Origin: a virus
Direction: 5' to 3' (one strand)
Virus record (IMG/VR): IMGVR_UViG_3300046010_014000
Coordinates: 1 to 22,111 of that record
DNA: 22,111 nucleotides
Both the position numbers and the translations under genes were made by a program. The notes under the pieces are model-generated. The model was not told where the DNA came from, searched no databases, and was given only the letters and a program-made list of their open reading frames with translations. Position 1 is the stretch's first letter. The number at the start of each line of letters is the position of its first letter. Shown here one piece after another: positions 1 to 7,723 of this stretch.

Positions 1-510
1 AAGGGTGATTCCATTACTACTAGCTACTATTCTTCTGATAGTCAAAGACCCTGCATCAATATTACCTGCAGTGTTTACAGCTGATTGAAAGACATAAGTT
101 TGAGTACCAGATACATAGTTTACAGATGCCGGGGAGACAAGACTTCCAATACTTCCAGGTGTACCTGCTACAGCTGCTCCGTTAGTAATTTGTACAGCAG
201 CTCCTGTAGAGTTATTGTAATACAAATCACCGTTGTAAGAGTATACAGCTCTAAGCTCAGAAGAAGCTAGAGCACTACCTTGTGGAGAGAAGTAGGTGGC
301 CTTGAGATTGATAGCACTATTGCCGTTAAAAGTAAGGTCAGAATTGATATTAAGACCTGAAGGCTGAATCTGTACCCCGTTACCAGAGGCGTGATTATGT
401 TGATCAAGGATTGATAAAGAGCTGTTTAAATCTAATGCCCAATTAGGTCCTGGCTCTTGTCCTACCGTTGGTAGAATCAGCGACATATTAGGGGAAATTG
501 TATTAGGCAT
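1..510 (-). CDS. Tail fibre protein, N-terminal part (runs off the left edge)
   Basis: The reading frame starts at ATG 510-508 and stays open for 170 codons to base 1, so the C-terminus lies outside the window. The start has AGAGGA five bases upstream. The N-terminus reads MPNTISPNMSLILPTVG and is followed by a short helical stretch with DQHNHASG. The rest is low-complexity beta-type sequence rich in Ser, Asn, Gly, Thr and Ala (for example NINSDLTFNGNSAINLK and GDLYYNNSTGAAVQ). This pattern, with an N-terminal attachment segment and then repetitive beta strands, is typical of phage tail fibres or appendages that bind host receptors. It follows a small tail gene with a 9-base gap, so it is probably the last part of the virion operon visible on this side. 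Receptor specificity cannot be read. The fibre role is inferred from composition and position. Confidence 0.7.
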   Translation of the reverse strand, partial: MPNTISPNMSLILPTVGQEPGPNWALDLNSSLSILDQHNHASGNGVQIQPSGLNINSDLTFNGNSAINLKATYFSPQGSALASSELRAVYSYNGDLYYNNSTGAAVQITNGAAVAGTPGSIGSLVSPASVNYVSGTQTYVFQSAVNTAGNIDAGSLTIRRIVASSNGITL

Positions 511-519
511 ATAGTCCTC

Positions 520-825
520 TTAAAACACGTATAAGTCCACAGTTACAGGAGCCGAGCTATTAAGTATAAGTGTACGGCTCTTTACTTGATTAGAGTCTTG
601 TTTATCATATATTACAGCAGCTGCCCTTACTCTAACCAACATCCACCCTTGCAACACTCTGCCTAACTTATGATCAATAGTATTATCACCGGCTTTTAAC
701 ACTACACTTTGCAATGTAACACCGTTATTTGTAGGCAAAGCCAAGATAGGATTAATAGAGCTAGCCCATGCTGTCTGCATTAGCATAAGACTTTGATCAT
801 CTGACTTATAGATAGGCAGTGACAT
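520..825 (-). CDS. Small beta-rich tail-associated protein
   Basis: This encodes 101 residues from ATG 825-823. That ATG overlaps the stop of the adaptor gene by one base (TGATG), with GGAGG six bases upstream. A TTG one codon earlier is possible but less likely. The protein contains NTIDHKLGRVLQGWMLVRVR followed by beta-type sequence ending in VTVDLYVF. The pattern of an H-x-LGR-x-x-QGW core near a C-terminal beta strand occurs in small phage proteins beside fibre genes; I know no defined function for them. Its place between the head-tail adaptor and the fibre suggests a small structural or tail-tip component. No signal peptide, membrane segment or catalytic motif is visible. Confidence 0.65.
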   Translation of the reverse strand: MSLPIYKSDDQSLMLMQTAWASSINPILALPTNNGVTLQSVVLKAGDNTIDHKLGRVLQGWMLVRVRAAAVIYDKQDSNQVKSRTLILNSSAPVTVDLYVF

Positions 826-1838
826 CAATAGCCTCCAAAGCTTCCGTCGCCATTAGGTGAACCGTATCCACCCCAACGCTCACCAAAGGTGCGAACATCA
901 GAAATGGTATCTGGTTGCCCAGCATCCCTGTTCATAGCGGAAGACTGTATACGGTCAATTAGCATTTGTTTTTGTGCCATTAACACTGTAACATCAGATT
1001 CTTCTTTTTGCAAGCATTTAATAGCTGCATCAACTATAACATATTCCACCCATCCGCTAATGCTCTGTAACATATCGCTATCTTTAAGCAACGTAGCTAC
1101 ACGAGGAATATACCATAATCTGATATATTGATTAGCACTTGGGGTAGGTATGAAGAATAGTGTATTACCGACTACGCGGTAACGAAGATTAAATACGCCG
1201 AGGAAAGTAGAGGTAACGTTAGGAAAAACATACCTATTTCTGCTAATAAAGTCAAACTTGTGCAGTGTCACCCAGGCGTTATTATTAGCACCTAGTCCGC
1301 AGTCAACACCTAATAGCTTATAGAAAGCAGGAGCTCCACTAAAGTTGCTACCATTAGGCAATGTATACTGGCTAGTCGAACCGTCTGTTTGAAAGGTGAG
1401 GGGAGGAGCTACATAGTAATCCTCATACAGGGTTACGAGCAAGTCGTAAAGCTCTGTATATGATTGATTGATATAGCTATTCCATTCTTCCTTTGTAACA
1501 AAGTTACTATTCACTCTATCAGCTCTTTGCTGAGCTAATAAGCGTACTTGGCCTAACGACATTTCGCCGGTTAGAGCAGGTACAGCTGAAACTGAACTAC
1601 TAAAAGATGATTGGATTCCGTTAGTTGAAGCTACTCTGTAGTAATACGTAGTGCCAACAATGACAGAAGGATCAAGATACTCAGCCGCAGTAAGAGTGGC
1701 AATAGTCGAGAAATTGACATTGTCAGTACTCCTCTGTAAAGGGTATCCCGTGGCTCCTGCCACTTGGTCCCAAGAAAGGTAAATTTGTCCATTACCTTGT
1801 TGGGCAATAAGGTTTTGAGGTATTGATGGTGCAGGCAC
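825..1838 (-). CDS. Head-tail adaptor with N-terminal FN3 domain
   Basis: The 337-residue product starts at GTG 1838-1836, with AGGAG five bases upstream. Residues 1-90 look like a fibronectin type III domain: PSIPQNLIAQQGNGQIYLSW, then GYPLQRSTDN, and GTTYYYRVAS before the last strand. From about residue 92 (MSLGQVRLLAQQRADR) it resembles the adaptor/neck proteins that sit under the portal of SU10-like podoviruses. Helices come first (EEWNSYINQSYTELYDLLV), then beta strands (LFFIPTPSANQYIRLWYIP), then a C-terminal helix (YVIVDAAIKCLQKEESDV). The tail is Gly-rich and includes GERWGGYG. In a virion it would join portal to tail. Position downstream of capsid and upstream of the fibre fits. The FN3 call and the adaptor call are each from pattern only. 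Confidence 0.72.
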   Translation of the reverse strand: MPAPSIPQNLIAQQGNGQIYLSWDQVAGATGYPLQRSTDNVNFSTIATLTAAEYLDPSVIVGTTYYYRVASTNGIQSSFSSSVSAVPALTGEMSLGQVRLLAQQRADRVNSNFVTKEEWNSYINQSYTELYDLLVTLYEDYYVAPPLTFQTDGSTSQYTLPNGSNFSGAPAFYKLLGVDCGLGANNNAWVTLHKFDFISRNRYVFPNVTSTFLGVFNLRYRVVGNTLFFIPTPSANQYIRLWYIPRVATLLKDSDMLQSISGWVEYVIVDAAIKCLQKEESDVTVLMAQKQMLIDRIQSSAMNRDAGQPDTISDVRTFGERWGGYGSPNGDGSFGGY

Positions 1839-1905
1839 ACGCGCTCCTATGGAAGGGGGCCCAGGGACTGCCTAGGCCCTTTCGTCGTCTACGACTTTGG
1901 CGAGC
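1839..1905 (-). other. GC-rich structured gap upstream of the adaptor gene
   Basis: This 67-base gap is richer in G and C than its surroundings. On the minus strand it holds GTCG-TAGA-CGAC (a 4-bp hairpin), the palindrome GCCTAGGC, and a possible GGGCC/GGCCC stem, then the AGGAG of the next gene. There is no clear T-run, so it is not a convincing terminator. It may be an RNA stability or processing element in the late message. Confidence 0.3.
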
Positions 1906-2289
1906 TTAGGGAGCAGTGCTGTTACGAAGTACTAACACCATTTTACGAGATTCACCGGAAGATAAATATGTTCCGGCACCTGTAACAAGACTTGCAAACT
2001 GTATATCAATAATTTTATTTTGCACGTCATCATTATCTAATGACATAAGTACTGCAGCAGATACTGGATTAACAGGAAGTTGTTCCACCATTAGAAGTTT
2101 TACGTAAGCATCTTGCATGGTAATTCTGTATTTACCTGCAGCGCCTAACTTAGTGATAGATTCAATACCTTTGCTGTTAGCAGCATCTAGGACTGGATTT
2201 CCACTACCATCGATCGAGAAGCTTAGGAACAAGCTTACCCGCATTTTTTCTAAACCGAAAGAGAATTGATTAAAAAGCCTATTAGCCAT
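1906..2289 (-). CDS. Hypothetical virion protein, beta-rich
   Basis: Translation probably starts at ATG 2289-2287 (MANRLFNQFSFGLEKMRVSL), with AAAGGG eight bases upstream, giving 127 residues. A longer frame to 2358 exists, but its extra codons cover an AT/GC-mixed hairpin leader and do not look coding. The protein is hydrophobic to mixed beta sequence (VSLFLSFSIDGSGNPV, AAGKYRITMQDAYVKLLMVE) and ends RKMVLVLRNSTAP. I do not recognise a named family. It lies between the small basic protein and the adaptor in the virion operon, so a small head or head-decoration protein is plausible. That role is inferred from position only. Confidence 0.65.
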   Translation of the reverse strand: MANRLFNQFSFGLEKMRVSLFLSFSIDGSGNPVLDAANSKGIESITKLGAAGKYRITMQDAYVKLLMVEQLPVNPVSAAVLMSLDNDDVQNKIIDIQFASLVTGAGTYLSSGESRKMVLVLRNSTAP

Positions 2290-2414
2290 TTTAATGCCCT
2301 TTATTTGCCTCCGTTCACATTCACCGTACCTAAGGAGGCTTAGTAGGTCCGGGTGCAACCTAGAGCATTCTAGGCGTCATAAATGCCATATCAAACTATA
2401 GACACCAAATAAGT
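2290..2414 (-). other. Leader with two hairpins upstream of the 2289 gene
   Basis: The 125-base gap contains a perfect 6-bp hairpin with a four-base loop, CCTAGA-ATGC-TCTAGG (2359-2374). It also contains a GCCTCC/GGAGGC pair separated by 21 bases (2307-2339). Neither is followed by a T-run on the minus strand. They may be RNA processing or translation-control structures of the late transcript. No promoter with good -35 and -10 boxes was seen. Confidence 0.35.
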
Positions 2415-2726
2415 CTAGCATTTCCAACGCTTAAGCGCAGCACCCTTAGGAGTAAGTTTACCGTCTTTTGAGGTAGGACCTGACACTCCGGACATTCTTG
2501 CGCAGAAAGATTTACGTCTTTTCGCGGCCTTAGATCCGGGTTTGACTTTTCCAGTTACAGGTCTTTTTAAATTACTACCGTGTTCCCTGTTATACTTTTG
2601 ACGGTAAGAGTCGCTTAGTCCACCAGTGCGACTATGCTTTTTAGGGTTATATCTCAAAAAAGGCTTGGAGTCTTTAATACGCCCTCCACGAGCCATTCTT
2701 ATAATTTTAGCGATTCTGTCTCTCAT
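2415..2726 (-). CDS. Small basic phage protein with CARMSG and RWKC motifs
   Basis: This encodes up to 103 residues and is very rich in Lys and Arg. The C-terminal half has KRRKSFCARMSG and ends LKRWKC, preceded by GGLSDSYRQKYNREHGS. I have seen this arrangement (a GGLS..R..Y...GS segment, then SFCARM and a terminal KW-C) as a conserved domain of unknown function in small phage proteins. I am not sure of its family number. The start may be ATG 2726, whose Shine-Dalgarno-like GAGGG lies inside the upstream terminator stem, or ATG 2696 (MARGGRIK), which has only a weak TAAGA. It follows the capsid gene but is separated from it by a terminator. The charge suggests nucleic-acid contact, but this is not shown. 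Confidence 0.65.
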   Translation of the reverse strand: MRDRIAKIIRMARGGRIKDSKPFLRYNPKKHSRTGGLSDSYRQKYNREHGSNLKRPVTGKVKPGSKAAKRRKSFCARMSGVSGPTSKDGKLTPKGAALKRWKC

Positions 2727-2759
2727 AAAACAAAAGCCCTCAGGATTTCTCCCGAGGGC
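2727..2759 (-). terminator. Rho-independent terminator after the capsid gene
   Basis: Read on the minus strand, the stem is GCCCTCGGGA-GAAA-TCCTGAGGGC: ten pairs including one G-U, closed by a GAAA tetraloop. TTTTGTTTT follows at once. The T-run exists only on the minus strand, so termination is leftward. It lies 17 bases after the capsid stop codon and directly abuts the ATG at 2726. Confidence 0.88.
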
Positions 2760-2776
2760 CTCCGTTAGCTATGCTA

Positions 2777-4060
2777 TTAAGCAGATAGCGTGATTACGCA
2801 ATTCCAACCGGGAGCATTGCAAACCAGATTCGCGTAATAACCGATTCTGATTTCTAATGCATCAGCTGTGCCAACTCGTAATCCTTCCAAACCTTCTAGC
2901 CCGTAGGTTAGAATGTGAGGCGCTTTACCGAGTGAGCGGAGCTTCCAGGTATCCATTTGCAAGAGGTATGCCGTGTTAGCAGGGCAACTTCTGTCAGGAA
3001 TTACTGTGATAGGACCGTATGGAGCGTGTACACGGATACCGGCAAACGCTATGTCGGCCTCTTCGTGTTTGACATCGACATACTGCACTTTTGCTCCCAA
3101 ACTCTTCTCCAAAGCGGCGTAACTAGCGAATGACATGAAGCACATGTCAGGCTGTCCACCTTCTCGGGCTACGAGAGAGGATCCGTCGATTAGGGCTTCT
3201 TCGATTGACTGGCTTGCACCATTATATCGAACGCCAGCAAGACGGGTAGGATCTGCTGATCTGTCTACGTTCCAGAAGCTGTCTCCAGGAGCTGGTGCTA
3301 CCTTAGGAAGCCATGCTCCTAATCCGCTTACTTTTAAGTAAGAAGAAGTAGAAGTGGATCCACCGGAAGCCACGTCACCTTGTACAGACATATAACCCGA
3401 AGCTGCCCAATTTGCAGACAGTGGGTTAGCGGAAGCTGTTCCACGGAGTACGCCGGATGAACGGTTTACTGCTGTAAGAACAACTGTATCGGAAGAAGGA
3501 GTTCCTCCGTCTGTAGCAGATACTACAAGAGTCATGCCAACTTCGAAGTTGACTACTTCTTGGATATTTGCCAACTGGATTACAGTAGCTCCAACTGCTG
3601 TGGAAGGGGAGCTGATAGTCAAGATTTGACCACGGCTACCTGTACCAGACTTGAACAGATCGAGTGCCAAGTCGTTTGAGATATTGCGGAAAGCAGTATC
3701 CATAACGAGCTTTGCTTCGTCTACAAAAGCTCCGGCGTTATCCTTTGTAGCTTCCAATAGTTCGTTAGTGATAGTAGCTAACTGATAGTTGCTAATACGA
3801 TAAACGAAGAAGCTTGAGATTTGAGGAGCAGTCTGATTACCTTGAGCGTTGCTGAAGGTAGCAGATCGGCCTTGCGGTGTACCATACACCAAAGGCACTG
3901 GAATGTATTTACCAGCAAATCCACTTGGGCTTTCGTCCTTGGGGATGAGGCTGAGCAAAGGATTCTTTTTATAGACTAGATCCTTCATATAGTCGTCACC
4001 AGTATAGAGCTCTTTTAGCGCTGCTACCTGGTTACTTACATTTGCGTAAATTGCTGACAT
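2777..4060 (-). CDS. Major capsid protein (HK97-type fold expected)
   Basis: The 427-residue product starts at ATG 4060-4058, with AAGGTGA upstream, nine bases after the scaffold gene. The N-terminal region (LKELYTGDDYMKDLVYKKNP, then FAGKYIPVPLVYGTPQGRSA) and the following helical region (NDLALDLFKSGTG) fit the N-arm and spine-helix part of podovirus and other HK97-fold capsid proteins. Residues of about 155-235 form a Gly/Ser/Thr-rich beta insertion (VVLTAVNRSSGVLRGTAS). A late region reads IRVHAPYGPITVIPDRSCP, typical of the A-domain of this fold. The gene order portal, scaffold, capsid is the classical one. A strong terminator follows the gene, as expected for a product needed in hundreds of copies. 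The fold is inferred from pattern and context. Confidence 0.9.
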   Translation of the reverse strand: MSAIYANVSNQVAALKELYTGDDYMKDLVYKKNPLLSLIPKDESPSGFAGKYIPVPLVYGTPQGRSATFSNAQGNQTAPQISSFFVYRISNYQLATITNELLEATKDNAGAFVDEAKLVMDTAFRNISNDLALDLFKSGTGSRGQILTISSPSTAVGATVIQLANIQEVVNFEVGMTLVVSATDGGTPSSDTVVLTAVNRSSGVLRGTASANPLSANWAASGYMSVQGDVASGGSTSTSSYLKVSGLGAWLPKVAPAPGDSFWNVDRSADPTRLAGVRYNGASQSIEEALIDGSSLVAREGGQPDMCFMSFASYAALEKSLGAKVQYVDVKHEEADIAFAGIRVHAPYGPITVIPDRSCPANTAYLLQMDTWKLRSLGKAPHILTYGLEGLEGLRVGTADALEIRIGYYANLVCNAPGWNCVITLSA

Positions 4061-4068
4061 AAGTCACC

Positions 4069-4881
4069 TTATTTTAATTCACCTTTAAAGGCCGCAATAG
4101 CTCTTGCTCTGCGATCTTTATTGGATAATGGTTTAGACGAAGACACAATTGTATTCGTCAATGTTTTTGTTTTGATTTGTGGCTTCTGACCTTGTGGTAC
4201 TTCTGTCCCAGAATCTGCAGCTACTGGTGGAGCTAATTTAGACTGTACTTTTTTCAGCTTCGCCATCGTAAGGGCTTCGTCTAATAGGTATTCTTCTACC
4301 ATATCAGCAGCTTCCTCGGCGCTTAGTAGTACACCATCCTCATCATAAGTTTGCTTAATCAGTTCCACTACAGCTTCATGGGCTTTAGCGGATTGGATGG
4401 TCTCATAAGCCTCGTTACCGTCAACCAACATTTTAACTTCTCGGCTGACCTGTTTCACGGCTTGTTCATAGGCCGCTTTTTGAGCGTCCTGAATTTTTGT
4501 AAATTGTTCTTGTTGGCTATTTTTGATAGACTGTAGTTCTGCTTTAATACGCCGTAGCTCGATATCATCTGGACGGCTGTTAAGCAAAGCTTCAGCTATT
4601 TGATCATGAGTAAGACCAGCTTCAGCTAATACAGAAAGGGGATCGCTTTTGAGTCTTTCTGTTAAGCTTGACTGAGCTTTAGCTTGTTGTTCTTGGATAG
4701 CTCTTTGTTGCTCTTGCAATTGTCTTGCCTGAGATCGTAGAGCTTTCTCTTTTCTAGCCAATTGAGCAAAACGCTCTTGTGCAGGATCTGGTTGCTGAGC
4801 TTTTTGTTGCTCAACTACCGGTGCCTGTTCTTGTTGTTCAGTAGCTACAGGGGCTACTGCGCCCTTCACTTCGTTTGACAT
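4069..4881 (-). CDS. Capsid scaffolding protein
   Basis: This 270-residue protein starts at ATG 4881-4879 with AGGAG upstream. The first 30 residues are Gln/Glu/Ala/Pro-rich. A long charged coiled coil follows from about residue 35 to 75 (RFAQLARKEKALRSQARQLQ), then mostly helical sequence including SDPLSVLAEAGLTHDQIAEA. The C-terminus is short and basic (DRRARAIAAFKGELK), as in scaffolds that dock on the capsid protein through a basic C-terminal helix. Glu/Gln-rich coiled-coil composition, and a position between portal and capsid, identify it as the internal scaffold that guides procapsid assembly and then leaves. No protease motif is present. Confidence 0.85.
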   Translation of the reverse strand: MSNEVKGAVAPVATEQQEQAPVVEQQKAQQPDPAQERFAQLARKEKALRSQARQLQEQQRAIQEQQAKAQSSLTERLKSDPLSVLAEAGLTHDQIAEALLNSRPDDIELRRIKAELQSIKNSQQEQFTKIQDAQKAAYEQAVKQVSREVKMLVDGNEAYETIQSAKAHEAVVELIKQTYDEDGVLLSAEEAADMVEEYLLDEALTMAKLKKVQSKLAPPVAADSGTEVPQGQKPQIKTKTLTNTIVSSSKPLSNKDRRARAIAAFKGELK

Positions 4882-4892
4882 TTACACTCCTA

Positions 4893-6782
4893 TTAGGTTT
4901 GAGGGATCATTGGTGATGTAGGCAGCGGCTCTGCTACTGCTAATGGCGCTGTTCCAGGCATTGGAGCAGGCATTGGAGGCTGAGCTGCCATCTGCAACGC
5001 GATAGCTTGAGAATTGAAAGTGCGGATCATTTCGGCTCTTTCAGGCTCAAGTTTAGTTGGCATGTATAAGTTGTAGTACTGATTGCTTAACTTTACAGCC
5101 AAGTTTAAATCCATAAATGGATCTGGTGGAGTGTATTCACCCTTTTCAATTATATTGTCAAGAACATAAAGAATACGTTCTTCTCCGCTATTGGCAAGCT
5201 TTTCAACTTGCTCAAGGTCAGGGAAGTCAAGCATTCTTCTGCCTTCTTGGATATCAACCATACCACTTTGAATCATTTCGATAATCTTCTGTAAACGTCC
5301 GGCTGGGTCTCGTGGTAGACTTGATGAATCAAAACATTGAATAATATAAGTATTCTTTAATAAATCTACTTCAGGTAGGTTAACTTCTCTTGTGCCGTCT
5401 TTATTTGGGTATACAGTGGTGTAAGATCCGTCCCGTTCTGCAATGTCTTTTGCAAGCTCGATAATCTGGTAGGCCATGTCAACGTAGAAGTTATCATATC
5501 TTTTTGAAAGGGTAGCGAATCTATCAGACTGTAAATCATCATACTCTCGTAAGGCGGCACCAGAATCAAGTCCAGCAGGCTTTTTACTGGCAGCACTGAG
5601 GGCTGAGATACCGCTTTGTTGATAGGCGTAATCGACGAGTCTTTGTAATTGGGCATATACTTCAGCAGGCACACAAGGTGCCACTTCATAAACGGGCTTA
5701 GTGCCACGATATGTGACAATTGAACCCACATCGTTGTTAAGTTGAGCTTTAACGACTTTGGAGCCATCCTCGACGAAAACACGAGGTACGCCGACAAGAT
5801 TGATAGAACGGCTGATTGTCATTAAAAGCTTGTTAATTTCTACCTGAGTGCCCATTAGTTGTTCAGCTAAGGACTGGCCAAAGAATCCTAATAGACGTTG
5901 GCTATAATGAATAAATACAAAAGGGAACTTTTCTTTGTTATACTCTTCGTCTAATAAGCATACATTTGTGCAGGCGATAATACGTCTACCGTCTTTAGCT
6001 TCTGGACCGGAAGGAAGATGCCAGCCTTCGATGACCATAACTTGGTCAGATGCTGTCCTAGAGCTATCACCTGCAGTGTCAGGGAAAGCTTGCTCTGTAC
6101 GCATAATATCATTACGCTTTTCAGGGAACATCTCAGCTAACACTTCACGGTCAACAAGCTTAAGCTGATACATTTGACGAGGTTCACCGTAAAGACTATC
6201 GTTAGGATCTACAAGCAATTCTGTAAAAAGTACTCTTTCTAAATGTACTTGCTTATCTTGACCTTCATAAATCTTTAAACATCCAGTACCTAATACAGCA
6301 GCATCTCTCAAAGCCTGTGTACCTAAGTCATAGGCCTTGCTTCTGTAAAACTCACCCATAATGAATGAGTTTAACTGTTTAGCTAGGTTACGGGCTTTGT
6401 AATCGCCGTTATCGGTAAGGAAAACGGGACGGGGTTTTGACTGAGTCAAACGGCTCACCAGCGTGTCCACGCAAGATTGTACTACGTTCATAGTAGGACG
6501 ATCTAGAGGCAGCTGGTTATTCTGGCTCATTCTGTTTAAGCTAGTACCAGCCATCCCGAACAAAGGCATATTCGCATATAAGCGAGAGAAAATAGAAGCT
6601 TGTCTATATCTAAATTGTAATTGTTCTTTTAAAAACGCTGCTGTCTCAACAAGCTGAGCTCCACGTTCAGACTTAGACGATCCCTTCCACCATTTGTGGG
6701 AAGCATTGCCATCAGGCTTAGACTTAGTCTTTACGACAATAGTCTCACGATCACTCTTTTCTCGTTTTGTAATTTTAGCCAT
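4893..6782 (-). CDS. Portal (head-tail connector) protein
   Basis: The 629-residue product begins MAKITKREKSDRET and is within the usual size range for podovirus portals. Diagnostic stretches include LFGMAGTSLNRMSQNNQLPL, then TMNVVQSCVDTLVSRLTQSK (the wing entry helix), TQALRDAAVLGTGCLKIYEG, FVFIHYSQRLLGFFGQSLAE and QVEINKLLMTISRSINLVGV (the clip/stem region). The C-terminal tail is rich in Pro, Met and Ala. Portals form the dodecameric ring through which the terminase pumps DNA. The gene lies just upstream of the scaffold and downstream of the large terminase. There is no clear Shine-Dalgarno before the ATG; the preceding gene stops four bases earlier, so translation is probably coupled. 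Confidence 0.92.
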   Translation of the reverse strand: MAKITKREKSDRETIVVKTKSKPDGNASHKWWKGSSKSERGAQLVETAAFLKEQLQFRYRQASIFSRLYANMPLFGMAGTSLNRMSQNNQLPLDRPTMNVVQSCVDTLVSRLTQSKPRPVFLTDNGDYKARNLAKQLNSFIMGEFYRSKAYDLGTQALRDAAVLGTGCLKIYEGQDKQVHLERVLFTELLVDPNDSLYGEPRQMYQLKLVDREVLAEMFPEKRNDIMRTEQAFPDTAGDSSRTASDQVMVIEGWHLPSGPEAKDGRRIIACTNVCLLDEEYNKEKFPFVFIHYSQRLLGFFGQSLAEQLMGTQVEINKLLMTISRSINLVGVPRVFVEDGSKVVKAQLNNDVGSIVTYRGTKPVYEVAPCVPAEVYAQLQRLVDYAYQQSGISALSAASKKPAGLDSGAALREYDDLQSDRFATLSKRYDNFYVDMAYQIIELAKDIAERDGSYTTVYPNKDGTREVNLPEVDLLKNTYIIQCFDSSSLPRDPAGRLQKIIEMIQSGMVDIQEGRRMLDFPDLEQVEKLANSGEERILYVLDNIIEKGEYTPPDPFMDLNLAVKLSNQYYNLYMPTKLEPERAEMIRTFNSQAIALQMAAQPPMPAPMPGTAPLAVAEPLPTSPMIPQT

Positions 6783-6785
6783 ATA

Positions 6786-6989
6786 TTATATAGGTCCGGC
6801 TGACCACATCAATATCTCTTCTTCTGTATACTGCGGCTCTTCTTCAGGTACCGCTTCTTCCTTAGCCTTAAGTTTAGACTTAGGAGGAGATAAAGCTTCG
6901 ATAGTCAGGGACACCTCAGGTGTGGAAATAGATTTGACACTATATTTGTGACAAAGCTTTATTAGTTTTTCAATTTCTTTTAAATCCAT
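6786..6989 (-). CDS. Small acidic hypothetical protein upstream of portal
   Basis: This encodes 67 residues. Its ATG overlaps the stop of the upstream gene by one base (TAATG), indicating translational coupling. The N-terminal half reads MDLKEIEKLIKLCHKYSVKS and then TPEVSLTIE. The C-terminal half is acidic (EEEPQYTEEEILMWSAGP). Similar short proteins, with a helical LC-KY start, a TPEV/I strand and an acidic end, occur before portal genes in other phages, as far as I recall. No enzymatic motif is present. A packaging or head-assembly accessory role is only a guess from position. Confidence 0.6.
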   Translation of the reverse strand: MDLKEIEKLIKLCHKYSVKSISTPEVSLTIEALSPPKSKLKAKEEAVPEEEPQYTEEEILMWSAGPI

Positions 6990-7666
6990 TATTTGCCCTG
7001 TTTGGGAAATTTAGCTACTCGTCGTTTAGCCATGATTTTTTCTAAACGCTTTTTAGGATTGTATTCCATCATATCGTGAAAAGAGCTTGACTCTCCTTCA
7101 CCATGCTCTTCTTCTTCTACATCTGGATCAAAGCTTGCATGATGGTTAGAAGTCATTTCACCATAAGGATCGGCTAAAAACTCATCACTATGGAAGACAT
7201 TACCCATAGGCTCATTCTCAAGCTCATCAATATAGTCAGGTCGGCTCATGTGCTCATCTTCCTCTTCTTCCTCAACTTCGCCGCCTTCAGCAAATTTAGT
7301 AGCCTTTAAAAACTTTTCATACTCAACTGGATCTAAAGACATTTTATCGTGTTTCTTTTTCATAATCATTCTTTCGGGAGATACAGCTTCTTCTTTGTGA
7401 TCAGGATGAAGCTTTTTATTTCGTGGTTCTCCTTCATGTGGGTTTTCTACGCCGGGGACTAATCCACCTTCAGCATAACATCCCATAGCACACTTTACAG
7501 GTCCACCGTGGGCGCACATTACTTCGCCACCTTTGGCCATTTTCTGTGCTTTTCGTTTTACAGCGTATGCAATCGCTACAGCTTGTTTTTGAGGTTTTCC
7601 GTGTTCCATTTCAGTTTTAATATTTTCTTTAAAAGTTTTTTCAGATTTACCATGTTTTAGTGGCAT
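6989..7666 (-). CDS. Acidic/histidine-rich protein with KQAVAIA motif and A-x-GG-x-V repeats
   Basis: The 225-residue product starts at ATG 7666 with AAAGGA upstream. Residues 1-42 (KENIKTEMEHGKPQKQAVAI) match the KQAVAIA type of phage domain that I associate with DUF6496. A short motif A-x-GG-x-V then occurs four times: MAKGGEV at 43-49, AHGGPV at 52-57, YAEGGLV at 64-70 and FAEGGEV at 125-131. The middle is strongly acidic, with a run of Glu around 132-136, and rich in His and Met. The end is basic (KKRLEKIMAKRRVAK). It lies between large terminase and portal, so it is probably a virion or assembly protein of unknown function. The low complexity suggests much of it is disordered. Confidence 0.6.
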   Translation of the reverse strand: MPLKHGKSEKTFKENIKTEMEHGKPQKQAVAIAYAVKRKAQKMAKGGEVMCAHGGPVKCAMGCYAEGGLVPGVENPHEGEPRNKKLHPDHKEEAVSPERMIMKKKHDKMSLDPVEYEKFLKATKFAEGGEVEEEEEDEHMSRPDYIDELENEPMGNVFHSDEFLADPYGEMTSNHHASFDPDVEEEEHGEGESSSFHDMMEYNPKKRLEKIMAKRRVAKFPKQGK

Positions 7667-7723
7667 TTTAGGTCCTTTTACTGCAAATAGCTAAAAAAGC
7701 TACTAAAATTGCCTATAAACACA

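Noticed and set aside
889-1131. 80-codon plus-strand frame opposite the adaptor gene
   Set aside because: It is antisense to a well supported gene, on the strand opposite to its operon, with no promoter or ribosome site.
5366-5797. 143-codon minus-strand frame inside the portal gene
   Set aside because: It is out of frame with the portal, has no ribosome site and no coherent domain, while the portal frame shows conserved family motifs.
6785-6812. TTGATG-16-TATAAT on the minus strand before portal
   Set aside because: The -10 box is perfect, but the expected start of transcription would fall after the portal ATG, and the portal is already co-translated from the upstream gene. The -35 is weak, so it is probably chance.
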